From Flavobacterium sediminis (GTDB lineage: Bacteria; Bacteroidota; Bacteroidia; Flavobacteriales; Flavobacteriaceae): 64,000 bases of DNA. Under the pieces are notes generated by a model. It made no database searches. It was not told where the DNA came from and saw only the letters and a list, made by a program, of their open reading frames with translations. The translations under genes and the position numbers were made by a program. This document shows, one piece after another, positions 17,225 through 25,608 of the stretch. Each line of letters begins with the position of its first letter. The first letter of the stretch is position 1. Where the stretch lies: NCBI RefSeq assembly GCF_003148385.1, contig NZ_CP029463.1, positions 1,488,001 through 1,552,000 on the forward strand, given 5' to 3'.

Positions 17225-18241
17225 TTAGGTGGTAACAGCGTGGCCTGTCGGTAAAAATTTTTCTAAATAGAAATTGCTGTATTGAATTCCTTCTGTTGCT
17301 AATGATTCTTTAACGGCTTCCACCATAGGATTGGGTCCGCAGATGTAGATATCATAATCGTTTTCCGTTAAATTGTCCTTGGTAATCCATTGGGTAACAA
17401 ATCCTTTTGGAAAACGAGATGATTCTTGTCCAGAAACACAACACTCAAAGTTGAAATTTAGTTTCGATTGGAACTCTTTTAATCGATCTATTTCCACTAA
17501 ATTTTCTTCTGTTGTAGCTCCGTAGTATAGTGTAATTGGATTGGAATTTCCTTCGGCTGCTAAGCTTTCCAGCATGGCTAAAAATGGTGCAATTCCTGTT
17601 CCACCTGCAAAAAATAAAGTTGGTTTTTCAATTTGTCGCAAATAAAAACTTCCTAAAGGTCCGGTTACATTCAATGATGCGCCTACTTGAGCTTCATTTT
17701 TTAAATATTCGCTCATTAAACCATTGGGAACCATTCGAATTAAAAATTCTAATTCATTTTGGCTACCTTTATTTGCAAAAGAGTAGGAGCGCGTTTGTTC
17801 ACTTCCCGGAACTTCAATATTTACATATTGTCCTGCTAAAAATTCTAGAGTAGCATTATCAGGCAATTGTACTTTTAACTGAACGATTTCGGGAGATAAA
17901 TAGTTAACGGCTGAAATTGTAGTAGCAAAAGTTTGTGTTTCTACCTTACAAGCTGTTGAGCTGGCAAAAATTTCAATAATCATATCCGATTCCGGAGTCA
18001 TTTGGCAAGCCAAACCAAAGCCTTGAGCTGCTTCTTCATCAGTTAAGGCTTCATCAATGTAATCGCCTCCGTCATAACTTCCTGATTTTACTTTGCACTT
18101 GCATGTTCCACAAGCTCCGTCTGCACAATCTAATGGAATATTAATTCTATTGCGATAGGCTGCATCGGATACTTTTTCATTCGGTAAACCTTCAATTATC
18201 TTGGTTACACCATCCTCAAAATTTAAAGCAATTCTTGACAT
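17225..18241 (-). CDS. benC: Benzoate 1,2-dioxygenase electron-transfer component
   Basis: This 338-residue reductase has three domains. A plant-type [2Fe-2S] ferredoxin (1-95) has cysteines 39, 44, 47 and 79 (CADGACGTCKC and LACQM). An FAD-binding domain has RSYSFAN, and an NAD-binding domain has GGTGIAPFLAML and ICGPNPMVEA. It passes electrons from NADH through FAD and the cluster to the BenAB oxygenase. Length matches BenC (about 336-348). It starts 4 bp after benB, so translation is probably coupled. Confidence 0.95.
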   Translation of the reverse strand: MSRIALNFEDGVTKIIEGLPNEKVSDAAYRNRINIPLDCADGACGTCKCKVKSGSYDGGDYIDEALTDEEAAQGFGLACQMTPESDMIIEIFASSTACKVETQTFATTISAVNYLSPEIVQLKVQLPDNATLEFLAGQYVNIEVPGSEQTRSYSFANKGSQNELEFLIRMVPNGLMSEYLKNEAQVGASLNVTGPLGSFYLRQIEKPTLFFAGGTGIAPFLAMLESLAAEGNSNPITLYYGATTEENLVEIDRLKEFQSKLNFNFECCVSGQESSRFPKGFVTQWITKDNLTENDYDIYICGPNPMVEAVKESLATEGIQYSNFYLEKFLPTGHAVTT

Positions 18242-18245
18242 AATT

Positions 18246-18731
18246 TTAAATATGATAAACGTCTAAAACCTGACGTATGTAATCGTTTTTGACTACAACT
18301 TTTTTGTTAGTAATTAAAAAGGAATCTTCTGTTTTTTGTAGTGTGTAGTTACTAGTTCCAAAATAAACATCTGTTGTTTTATAACGGAACGAGTAAGTAT
18401 GCCAGTTAAAACGAACTTTTACTTCGCCATCGTTTTCTTCTACGATTTCGACATTTGTAATATTGTGAGAAGTTCTGGGTTCAGGCATTGAGGCAGAAGA
18501 GCGCTCCGTTTTGATACGGAAAACACGATCTTCCAATCCACCGCGATTAGGATAATAAATCAATGAAATCTCGGATTGAAAATCAGTAGTGGTTTCATCT
18601 TCATCTGTCCAAGCCGGCATCCAATACACAGCATCTTCATGGTAACATTCTAACCAATTTTCCCACTCTCTATCATCTAAAAAACGAGCTTCTTTATATA
18701 AAAAAGCAGTTATTTTTTCAAAATTTGTCAT
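18246..18731 (-). CDS. benB: Benzoate 1,2-dioxygenase small (beta) subunit
   Basis: A 161-residue protein of the ring-hydroxylating dioxygenase beta family (NTF2/SnoaL-like fold). It shows EARFLDDREWENWLECYHEDAVYWMP at the N-terminus, in which DDREWxxWL and YWxP are hallmark positions. It forms the structural beta subunit of the alpha3beta3 oxygenase with BenA. Spacing is 16 bp after benA and 4 bp before benC. It ends in DYIRQVLDVYHI, the typical C-terminus. Confidence 0.95.
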   Translation of the reverse strand: MTNFEKITAFLYKEARFLDDREWENWLECYHEDAVYWMPAWTDEDETTTDFQSEISLIYYPNRGGLEDRVFRIKTERSSASMPEPRTSHNITNVEIVEENDGEVKVRFNWHTYSFRYKTTDVYFGTSNYTLQKTEDSFLITNKKVVVKNDYIRQVLDVYHI

Positions 18732-18747
18732 TTTAAATTCTAATTAA

Positions 18748-20088
18748 TTAAACTAATTCTTCTTTAGAAACACCTTTAATCAAAGTTTCTTTCCAGTATT
18801 CATGTTGCGAAACAAACAAACCTTCGTCTTCCGATTTAATTCCACTTATTACCGGATTAATTCCCATTTTTTCAGCGTGATCATCTGGTCCGTAAACCCA
18901 ATGTGTTGCACCGCGACTCATGTCGTTATAAGGCAATTCAGTAGATTCGTATGCAATTTGACATGAACGGAATTCCTCTAAATCATCGGGAGTTCCCATA
19001 CCGGTTACGTTGAAGAAATCTTCGTATTGACGAATTCGGGTTGAACGTTCTTCTTTGCTTTCGCCTTTTACACCGAAACAATAAATAGTAATTTCAGTTT
19101 CATTCACTGAAATTGGTCGAACTACACGAATTTGAGTAGAAAACTGATCCATAATGAACACATTAGGATAAACCCCTAAATTGCGTGTCATTGTTAGCAT
19201 AAATCCAGCTTTTTCTTCACCGAATTCTGCGATTAAACGATCTTTTTGTTTGTAGATAGGACTTACTTCCGGATTTAATTTGGTTGTCCAAAGCAATATA
19301 TGACCGTTTTTAAAGCCATATCCGCCCGCTCTGGGCGATTTACTCCATCCGTTGGCATCAACTGCCTTTGTACCTTCTTTTTCGTAATTACGGCGCGCCA
19401 TTGTGGCTACATAATTCCAGTGTACTGATGAAACGTGGTAACCATCGGCACCATTTTCCATTTGCAACTTCCAATTTCCGTTGTAAGTATATTGCGATGA
19501 ACCGTTTAACACTTCTAAACCTTCCGGAGCTTGATCTACAATATGATCGATAATTAAAGTCGTGTCATTAAGATATTCTTTTAAAGAAACTACATCAGGA
19601 TTTAAGGAACCAAAAATGAAACCTCTATACGATTCTAAACGTGCAATTTTTTTTAGATCGTGAGAACCTTCGCAGTTAAATTGTTCCGGATATCCGCCTG
19701 CCTTGGAATCTTTTACTTTTAGTAGTTTTCCTGAATTGTTGAATGTCCAACCATGAAACGGACATGTAAAAGAGGATTTATTTCCTTTTCTGTAGCGGCA
19801 CAGTTGTGCTCCTTTGTGTGAACAGGAATTGATAAGTCCGTGTAATTGTCCTTCTTTATCGCGAGTAATTACAACCGATTGACGACCAATAGTTGTTGTA
19901 TAATAGTCGTTTGCATTAGCTACTTGTGATTCGTGTGCTAAATACACCCAATTATTCTCGTAGATGTATTTCATTTCAAGTTCAAATAATTCAGGATCTG
20001 TAAAAGCTTTTCGGTTGTGCTGATACTTTCCGTTTTCTTTATCGTGAATTAATAAAGAATCGATATAATTTACTGTGTTTTGTTCCAT
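18748..20088 (-). CDS. benA: Benzoate 1,2-dioxygenase large (alpha) subunit
   Basis: The 446-residue alpha subunit has a Rieske [2Fe-2S] centre (Cys89, His91, Cys109, His112; NSCSHKGA and CPFHGWTF). The mononuclear iron site includes His218 and His223 (GADGYHVSSVHW), the usual order for ring-hydroxylating oxygenases. It dihydroxylates benzoate to the cis-1,2-diol using O2 and electrons from BenC. Length matches BenA/XylX (about 450). Related substrates such as toluate cannot be excluded. Upstream, 136 bp including a hairpin terminator (20183-20213) separates it from catA. Confidence 0.94.
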   Translation of the reverse strand: MEQNTVNYIDSLLIHDKENGKYQHNRKAFTDPELFELEMKYIYENNWVYLAHESQVANANDYYTTTIGRQSVVITRDKEGQLHGLINSCSHKGAQLCRYRKGNKSSFTCPFHGWTFNNSGKLLKVKDSKAGGYPEQFNCEGSHDLKKIARLESYRGFIFGSLNPDVVSLKEYLNDTTLIIDHIVDQAPEGLEVLNGSSQYTYNGNWKLQMENGADGYHVSSVHWNYVATMARRNYEKEGTKAVDANGWSKSPRAGGYGFKNGHILLWTTKLNPEVSPIYKQKDRLIAEFGEEKAGFMLTMTRNLGVYPNVFIMDQFSTQIRVVRPISVNETEITIYCFGVKGESKEERSTRIRQYEDFFNVTGMGTPDDLEEFRSCQIAYESTELPYNDMSRGATHWVYGPDDHAEKMGINPVISGIKSEDEGLFVSQHEYWKETLIKGVSKEELV

Positions 20089-20182
20089 AATTACTTCATT
20101 TTAGGCAATAGAAATCCTCCTCTGGAATAGAGTTTTTTAAAAGATTTAAAATAATTTGGTGATTACTTGTTAAGAAGAGAAA

Positions 20183-20213
20183 AAAACCGTGTTGTTATAG
20201 AAAACACGGTTTT
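20183..20213 (-). terminator. Rho-independent terminator between catA and benA
   Basis: An 11-bp perfect stem (AAAACCGTGTT with AACACGGTTTT, 20183-20193/20203-20213) with a 9-nt loop is followed on the minus strand by a T-run of about 8. It lies 12 bp after the catA stop and would end most catA transcripts before benABC, unless read-through or a separate ben promoter is used. Confidence 0.8.
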
Positions 20214-20224
20214 CATGTAGTTTA

Positions 20225-21148
20225 TTATGCTGTAACAATAGCTGCTCTGGTTCTGTGGTTTTCACCCGGAGCTATTTTTGTAGAGTCATGAACCATGTTA
20301 AAATCGAAATCGATAGAAGCAAATGCTTCGTCTTTTCCTAAAGCTTTCGCTTGTTCTGCAGTATAGTGTGTGATTGGCGGAACCAATTCTTCTCTATCTG
20401 CAAAAGCAAAATCCTGACCTAATAACGGATCTCCGTCAATATTGATCTGCGTTGTTAATTTTCTGTAGTTAGGAGCAGTTACAAAGAAGTGGATATGTGC
20501 CGGACGAGAACCGTGACGACCTAACCATTTCATTAAATTATCGGTACAACCATTCGGAGGACAGCTATATCCTACAGGTAAGAATGATTTGAATTGGTAT
20601 CTTCCGTCTTTTCCTGTACGAATAGCTCTTCGTAAGTTAAATTCAGATTGTGTGGAATCAAAATACGAATACAATCCTTTTAAGTTACAATGCCAAACTT
20701 CTACTAAGGCACCTTCAACAGGATTTCCTTCTTCGTCAACTACAGTACCTTGCATGTACAATGTTTCATCACCTTGATTCGGTTCATTTTCTAATTCAGC
20801 ATAGCTTAATGACTCCGGTGAACCGGCAACATATAACGGACCTTCGATAGTACGAGGTGTTTTTAAATGAACACCTGCTTGCTCGTCTTCCCAGTCCATT
20901 CTTACATCAATAAAGTGCTCAATTCCTAAACCTGCAAATACAAGCCCCCATTCGTTGTTTTTTCCTGTTTGAGTTAGCCAATCACACGCATGCCACATTT
21001 CTTCTGAAGTGATATTCAAATCGTCCATGGCATAAAATAAATCTCTCAACAAACGAGCTACAATTTCTTTTACACGCGGGTTACCTTCTCCATTTTTTTC
21101 CTGAGATTGAATTCTATTCAATACTTCATCGATTAACTCTCTAGTCAT
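20225..21148 (-). CDS. catA: Catechol 1,2-dioxygenase
   Basis: The 307-residue intradiol dioxygenase has an N-terminal helical dimerisation domain (1-100) and a C-terminal beta-sandwich. The Fe(III) ligands fall in GLYSYFD (Tyr160 most likely), PVGY (Tyr194) and RPAHIHF (His218, His220). It cleaves catechol to cis,cis-muconate. Length matches CatA (300-311). It is the first gene of the minus-strand catabolic cluster, downstream of a 371-bp AT-rich gap that contains palindromes, and is followed by a terminator, so it may be expressed separately from the ben genes. Confidence 0.95.
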   Translation of the reverse strand: MTRELIDEVLNRIQSQEKNGEGNPRVKEIVARLLRDLFYAMDDLNITSEEMWHACDWLTQTGKNNEWGLVFAGLGIEHFIDVRMDWEDEQAGVHLKTPRTIEGPLYVAGSPESLSYAELENEPNQGDETLYMQGTVVDEEGNPVEGALVEVWHCNLKGLYSYFDSTQSEFNLRRAIRTGKDGRYQFKSFLPVGYSCPPNGCTDNLMKWLGRHGSRPAHIHFFVTAPNYRKLTTQINIDGDPLLGQDFAFADREELVPPITHYTAEQAKALGKDEAFASIDFDFNMVHDSTKIAPGENHRTRAAIVTA

Positions 21149-21519
21149 AATTTCTGATTTTTTAATTAATAGTAAGTTTTTATATAATAAAAGAGCGAAT
21201 TATTAATTTGATAATATTCCTCAAATCTTAATATGTATTATTTATTTTTTTATACATATTTTTTAGTTATATGCAAATTTTGCATTTATTTGGAGCAAAA
21301 AATTATGTTTTTAAATAAAAAATAGGACAAATCGATTTTTTTTACACTTTAAATAAAAAAAAATAGCATTTTTTACGTTTTCAAACGTTATAGTAACCCA
21401 AAAAAGGGGACTTTTGAATAGAACTGAAAAATATAAATCAATTTGAGAAGAAGTTAAGAAACTGATTTATACAGTCTTTAAAGAAAGAAAAGATTTAAGA
21501 GTAATATATTGATAAGAAA
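21149..21519. promoter_or_regulatory. AT-rich regulatory gap upstream of catA
   Basis: This 371-bp gene-free stretch separates catA from the AraC-family gene, both on the minus strand. It holds three inverted repeats: AATATGTAT/ATACATATT (21230-21238/21252-21260), the 15-bp palindrome ATGCAAATTTTGCAT (21271-21285) and ACGTTTTCAAACGT (21375-21388). The first two lie about 80-140 bp before the catA ATG and are candidate operators. I found no perfect TAnnTTTG on the minus strand; the nearest is TAAGATTTG with an extra base, near 21222-21230. Confidence 0.45.
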
Positions 21520-22407
21520 TTATTTAGCACCTATTGAAGCTCGGTATTCTTTTGGAGTCATCCCCGTTTTCTTTTTAAATAACCGAGTTAAATAACCAGG
21601 ATCGTTTAGCTCAATTTTATAAGCGACATCAGATATAGATAACTCAAAATCAGCTAACATTTTTTTGATCTCATCAATGTAATATTCAATAATAATATCT
21701 TTAGGTGATTGACCGGAAACTTCTCTGCAGATCTTATTTAAATAGCCGGCAGATATATCTAAAAGTGAGGCATATTCTTCTACACCGAATTTGAATGAAT
21801 TCTTCTCCCTAATTAACTGTAAGAATCTTCTGTAAAATAAAGTAAATTTATTATCTTGAATTTGTATCGATAATTTAGAAGTTGTAGGGATCCTATACAA
21901 TCGTAACAATAACATTCCTACCAGATATTGCAATGCGTGTTGTTTTGCCGGTAAATCGCTATGGTATTCATAAATACACTTGTGCAAAGTATTATAAGCA
22001 TCACTAATTAACTTGTCTTCAGCATCATACTTAAAAATATGTACTTCATCCATTCTGATAATTATATCAGCATCCAACTTAAGCATGTTTTCCATACTCT
22101 TATCATGCAACGAAATAACCCAACCTTTTACATCGGGATGCATTTTAAAACCATGAACAATATTTTTAGGAATGGTTAAAAAAGAAATACCTTCAATTAA
22201 TTCGGAGCCATCATTAATCAAAAACTCAACAGAACCTTCTTCAATGAGAAAAATTTGAAAAAGGTTACTATGAACATGTGGCTTAATAAGCCATTCATGT
22301 CTTTTTCCTGTTGCTTCGAAAGAACCGATATGGATTGTTTCCCGAACCATGTTAATGGAATCGTCCCCATAGATACCTTTAAAAAAAAGTTTTTCTTCCG
22401 AATTCAT
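21520..22407 (-). CDS. AraC-family transcriptional regulator with cupin N-domain
   Basis: A 295-residue protein. Residues about 30-110 form a cupin-like ligand-sensing domain (HEWLIKPHVHSNLFQIFLIEEG), and the last 100 residues carry two HTH motifs of the AraC/XylS type (FGVEEYASLLDISAGYLNKI and ISDVAYKIELNDPGYLTRLFKKKTGMTPKEYR). The layout resembles PobR/HpaA-type regulators of aromatic catabolism. It lies just upstream of catA on the same strand and is the only regulator in or beside the cluster, so it is the likely activator of cat/ben in response to benzoate or muconate. That role is an inference. Confidence 0.85.
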   Translation of the reverse strand: MNSEEKLFFKGIYGDDSINMVRETIHIGSFEATGKRHEWLIKPHVHSNLFQIFLIEEGSVEFLINDGSELIEGISFLTIPKNIVHGFKMHPDVKGWVISLHDKSMENMLKLDADIIIRMDEVHIFKYDAEDKLISDAYNTLHKCIYEYHSDLPAKQHALQYLVGMLLLRLYRIPTTSKLSIQIQDNKFTLFYRRFLQLIREKNSFKFGVEEYASLLDISAGYLNKICREVSGQSPKDIIIEYYIDEIKKMLADFELSISDVAYKIELNDPGYLTRLFKKKTGMTPKEYRASIGAK

Positions 22408-22424
22408 AAAATTTCAAGTTTAAA

Positions 22425-22432
22425 CAAAAATA
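22425..22432 (-). promoter_or_regulatory. Possible -7 box for the AraC-family gene
   Basis: Minus-strand TATTTTTG fits TAnnTTTG and lies 18 bp upstream of the ATG at 22405-22407. It is very AT-rich, so a chance match is possible. Confidence 0.3.
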
Positions 22433-22578
22433 AGAATAAACTATTAAAACAGCAAAAAGATAGTTTTTTGTTATAAAAACCGACTTAAATAAATCGATTT
22501 TGATTGATTTTTATATTTTTTGAATGGTTTTATGTATTTTTACATTTAAAACACTTTAAAAATGCCTTAAAATAAGTT

Positions 22579-23424
22579 TTAGTTGTTTTTTAAGACGTAA
22601 ATGTGTGATGAAAATTCCTTTTTAAAGATTCCATATACATTTGAAGCAAAACCGATATAAAATGCTTTGACCGGATTCATTTTTCCGCTTTTATATTTTT
22701 CTGACAATAAGCTCACATAAAAACTATCAAACCACATCGGTTTAATTTTTAATAACCCGATATTTTTCTCAGAAAACATTTTTCGGATCGATGTTGCTGA
22801 AAAATGCCAAAGGTGACGAGGAACATCATAGGCTGCCCAAAATTCTTTGTAATGCTTGGCATCATACGATTTGTAATTAGGAACTGCTATCACAATAATT
22901 CCTCCCGGTTTACAAATTCGTTTCAATTGTTCTAATTGATAATCCAAATCCGGAACGTGTTCCAAAACATGCCACATAGTAATCACATCATAACTCTGAT
23001 CCGGAATGAGTTTTAAATTTTCTCCAAACGGAATTCCTTTACTCTTTGCAATTGTTTTTGCTTTTTTATTCGGTTCCAAACCTAAAACATGCCATCCTTG
23101 TTTTTGAGCAGCAACTAAAAAATCTCCTGTTCCGGCACCGATGTCCAATAAAGCTCCTTTTGTTGCAAAATTCGAAATTAATTGCACTTTGCTTTGAATG
23201 GCATATTTTTTTACTCTTTGGTATATTTTTTCAAAAAATGTGCGTGAACCATCCGTATGTGAAATATAATCTTCACTTTCATAATAAGAAGGCAATTGCT
23301 CTAATGATGGAGTAGGAGTGGTTTTTAAAATTCCATACTCAACATTTTCTAACAAAGAAAAAGATTCTCCGGAAACCGAAAAATCTTTTACGTTTATGTA
23401 AATATTGTTTTCTTTGAATATCAT
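22579..23424 (-). CDS. Class I SAM-dependent methyltransferase
   Basis: The 281-residue protein has the Rossmann-like SAM-binding motif I LLDIGAGTGDFL near residue 92, post-I VLGLEPNKKA, and motif II YDVITMWHVLEHVPDLDYQ followed by KPGGIIVIAVPNYKS. This is the Methyltransf_11/23 pattern, often found in cell-surface polysaccharide or lipid methylation. The N-terminal part (YESEDYISHTDG) is typical of Bacteroidetes methyltransferases of this type. The substrate is unknown. It is separated from mnmG by a parS-like site and a degenerate repeat. Confidence 0.8.
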   Translation of the reverse strand: MIFKENNIYINVKDFSVSGESFSLLENVEYGILKTTPTPSLEQLPSYYESEDYISHTDGSRTFFEKIYQRVKKYAIQSKVQLISNFATKGALLDIGAGTGDFLVAAQKQGWHVLGLEPNKKAKTIAKSKGIPFGENLKLIPDQSYDVITMWHVLEHVPDLDYQLEQLKRICKPGGIIVIAVPNYKSYDAKHYKEFWAAYDVPRHLWHFSATSIRKMFSEKNIGLLKIKPMWFDSFYVSLLSEKYKSGKMNPVKAFYIGFASNVYGIFKKEFSSHIYVLKNN

Positions 23425-23440
23425 TCTTTTATTCCTTTAT

Positions 23441-23470
23441 GTGACTTCTCGACTTCGCTTAAAGTGACAA
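23441..23470. repeat. Degenerate copy of the TGTCATT-type repeat
   Basis: GTGACTTCTCGACTTCGCTTAAAGTGACAA resembles the right half of the palindrome at 300-390 (GATTTCTCCCTTCG...ATGACAA). It lies upstream of the methyltransferase start. Homology is by eye and modest. Confidence 0.4.
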
Positions 23471-23490
23471 AATTAAATTGTAAGATTAAA

Positions 23491-23506
23491 TGTTTCACGT
23501 GAAACA
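23491..23506. other. parS: parS-like centromere site 1
   Basis: TGTTTCACGTGAAACA is a perfect 16-bp palindrome identical to the widely conserved bacterial parS consensus bound by ParB/Spo0J. It is intergenic, downstream of mnmG. Confidence 0.85.
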
Positions 23507-23580
23507 ATTTTAAAAAATAGAATCAAAAGGAAAGCATAAAATATTTCTTTTGTTTCTTCTTTACTCTTTTCTCTCTAAAA

Positions 23581-25458
23581 TTATCTTCCCATATAAATCA
23601 ACAGCACTGAAATATCACTTGGTGACACACCACTAATACGTGATGCTTGTGCAATTGTTTTAGGTCTTATTTTATTTAACTTTTGTTTTGCTTCTATTGA
23701 AATAGATCTAATCTTATCAAAATCGAAATTATCAGGAATAGTTACATCTTCTAATCGATTCAATTTATCAGCATGATTTTTTTCCTTTTCAATATAACCT
23801 GAATATTTGACCTGAATTTCTGCTTGTTCTACAATTTCGTTATCTAAATGATGTTCGTTAATATATTCACTTACCTTTTCGAATTTTTTAAAATCTTCTA
23901 ATTCTAATTGCGGACGCGAAAATACTTTAAACATTTTATCTGGCTGCGCCATCGGAGAAGATCCTTTTGCTTCTAAAATAGGATTAGCTTCTTCCGGTTT
24001 TACACTGGTCTCTCTAAAAAACTGAAGAAATGCTTCCGATTTAACCATTTTTTCTTCCATACGCTCCATACGTTCTTGTTTTGCTAAGCCTATGGCATAT
24101 CCTTTAGGAGTTAAACGTAAATCTGCATTATCCTGGCGCAATAAGGTTCTGTATTCTGCGCGAGAGGTGAACATACGATACGGTTCTTCTGTTCCTTTAG
24201 TTATCAGGTCATCAATAAGAACACCAATATACGCTTCGTCACGTTTTAAAATTAACGGCTCTTCTTCTTTCACTTTTAATGCCGCATTAATCCCGGCCAT
24301 TAAACCTTGAGAAGCTGCTTCTTCATAACCTGTGGTTCCGTTAATTTGTCCGGCGAAATATAGACCTTCGACCAATTTGGTTTCTAAAGTATGTTTTAAC
24401 TGCGTAGGAGGGAAGTAGTCATACTCAATAGCATAACCCGGGCGGAAGAATTTTACATTTTCAAATCCTGCGACCGAACGCAAAGCATTGAATTGAACAT
24501 CTTCCGGTAAAGAAGTAGAAAAACCATTTACATAGACTTCAACTGTATGCCATCCTTCCGGTTCTACAAAAAGTTGGTGACGATCTTTATCTGCAAAACG
24601 ATTAATCTTATCTTCAATTGAAGGACAATAACGTGGTCCAATACTTTTTATTCGTCCGTTAAACATCGGACTACGATCGAACCCTTCACGCAACAAATCA
24701 TGTACTTCAGGAGATGTATAGGTCATCCAACACGAACGTTGTTCTTTTAAAGGTTGTGTTTGATTAGAATAGGAGAACTTTTGAGGATTCACATCACCGG
24801 GCTGTTCAATCATTTTAGAATAATCTAAAGAACGTCCATCCACACGTGGCGGCGTTCCGGTTTTCATTCGCCCGGATTCAAAACCTAAATTCACTAGATC
24901 TTCTGTAATTCCGTAAGAAGCACTTTCTCCGGCACGGCCACCTCCGAATTGTTTTTCTCCGATATGGATCAAACCATTCAAAAAAGTCCCATTGGTCAAC
25001 ACAACCGTCTTTCCTTTTATTTGTAATCCTAAGCCGGTTTTCACTCCGACTAACTTTCCATTCTCGGTTAAAATACCGGAAACCATTTCCTGATAAAAAT
25101 CTAAATTAGGTGTTTGCTCTAACATCAATCTCCATTCTTCAGAAAAACGCATTCTATCACTTTGGCATCTTGGGGACCACATAGCAGGGCCTTTTGAAAC
25201 GTTCAACATTTTGAATTGGATTGCAGTTTTATCAGAAACAATTCCTGAATAACCACCCAACGCATCAATCTCACGAACGATTTGTCCTTTTGCGATTCCA
25301 CCCATAGCAGGATTACAAGACATTTGAGCTATGTTTTGCAAATTCATAGTAACCAATAAGGTTTTACAACCCATATTGGCAGCTGCAGCTGCAGCTTCAC
25401 ATCCTGCGTGACCTGCACCTACAACTATAACATCATATTGATCTTGAAATAAACTCAC
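23581..25458 (-). CDS. mnmG: tRNA uridine-5-carboxymethylaminomethyl(34) synthesis protein MnmG
   Basis: The 625-residue flavoprotein begins with the FAD-binding motif VVGAGHAGCEAA (about 13-24) and includes MSCNPAMGGIAKG, KTGTPPRVDGRS, GYAIEYDYFPP and EPYRMFTSRAEYR. All are signatures of MnmG/GidA. With MnmE it modifies U34 of several tRNAs to (c)mnm5-type uridine. Length is normal. It is flanked by parS-like palindromes on both sides (23491 and 25484-25628), consistent with an origin-proximal location. The C-terminal SGVSPSDISVLLIYMGR matches the family end. Confidence 0.97.
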   Translation of the reverse strand: MSLFQDQYDVIVVGAGHAGCEAAAAAANMGCKTLLVTMNLQNIAQMSCNPAMGGIAKGQIVREIDALGGYSGIVSDKTAIQFKMLNVSKGPAMWSPRCQSDRMRFSEEWRLMLEQTPNLDFYQEMVSGILTENGKLVGVKTGLGLQIKGKTVVLTNGTFLNGLIHIGEKQFGGGRAGESASYGITEDLVNLGFESGRMKTGTPPRVDGRSLDYSKMIEQPGDVNPQKFSYSNQTQPLKEQRSCWMTYTSPEVHDLLREGFDRSPMFNGRIKSIGPRYCPSIEDKINRFADKDRHQLFVEPEGWHTVEVYVNGFSTSLPEDVQFNALRSVAGFENVKFFRPGYAIEYDYFPPTQLKHTLETKLVEGLYFAGQINGTTGYEEAASQGLMAGINAALKVKEEEPLILKRDEAYIGVLIDDLITKGTEEPYRMFTSRAEYRTLLRQDNADLRLTPKGYAIGLAKQERMERMEEKMVKSEAFLQFFRETSVKPEEANPILEAKGSSPMAQPDKMFKVFSRPQLELEDFKKFEKVSEYINEHHLDNEIVEQAEIQVKYSGYIEKEKNHADKLNRLEDVTIPDNFDFDKIRSISIEAKQKLNKIRPKTIAQASRISGVSPSDISVLLIYMGR

Positions 25459-25483
25459 TTTAAATATGAATTTTAATTATTTT

Positions 25484-25511
25484 TTTAGTTGTTCCACGTG
25501 GAACAACTAAA
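25484..25511. other. parS: parS-like site 2 within a 28-bp perfect palindrome
   Basis: The core TGTTCCACGTGGAACA (25490-25505) matches parS with symmetric T-to-C changes. The perfect symmetry extends to 28 bp (outer arms TTTAGT/ACTAAA). It is intergenic, just upstream of mnmG. Confidence 0.75.
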
Positions 25512-25533
25512 CCTAAAATTTATTTTTCTTACT

Positions 25534-25553
25534 AACGTTCCACGTGGAACGTT
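25534..25553. other. parS: parS-like site 3
   Basis: AACGTTCCACGTGGAACGTT is a perfect 20-bp palindrome centred on CACGTG, 48 bp from site 2. Its outer pair differs from parS (CG instead of TA). Confidence 0.65.
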
Positions 25554-25608
25554 TAGAATTTTAAAACTTCTTTTTTATTCCATAAGAAAAAAAGAATAAA
25601 GAAGCGAC

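Noticed and set aside
6598..22407. Mobile element or genomic island borders around the benzoate cluster
   Set aside because: I saw no integrase, transposase, flanking direct repeat or tRNA at either edge; transfer remains only a phylogenetic question.
23581..25458. Replication origin directly at mnmG, as in Firmicutes
   Set aside because: parS-like sites are there, but gene orientation does not switch at mnmG and no DnaA-box cluster is visible; the 41.4-42.0 kb gap fits better.
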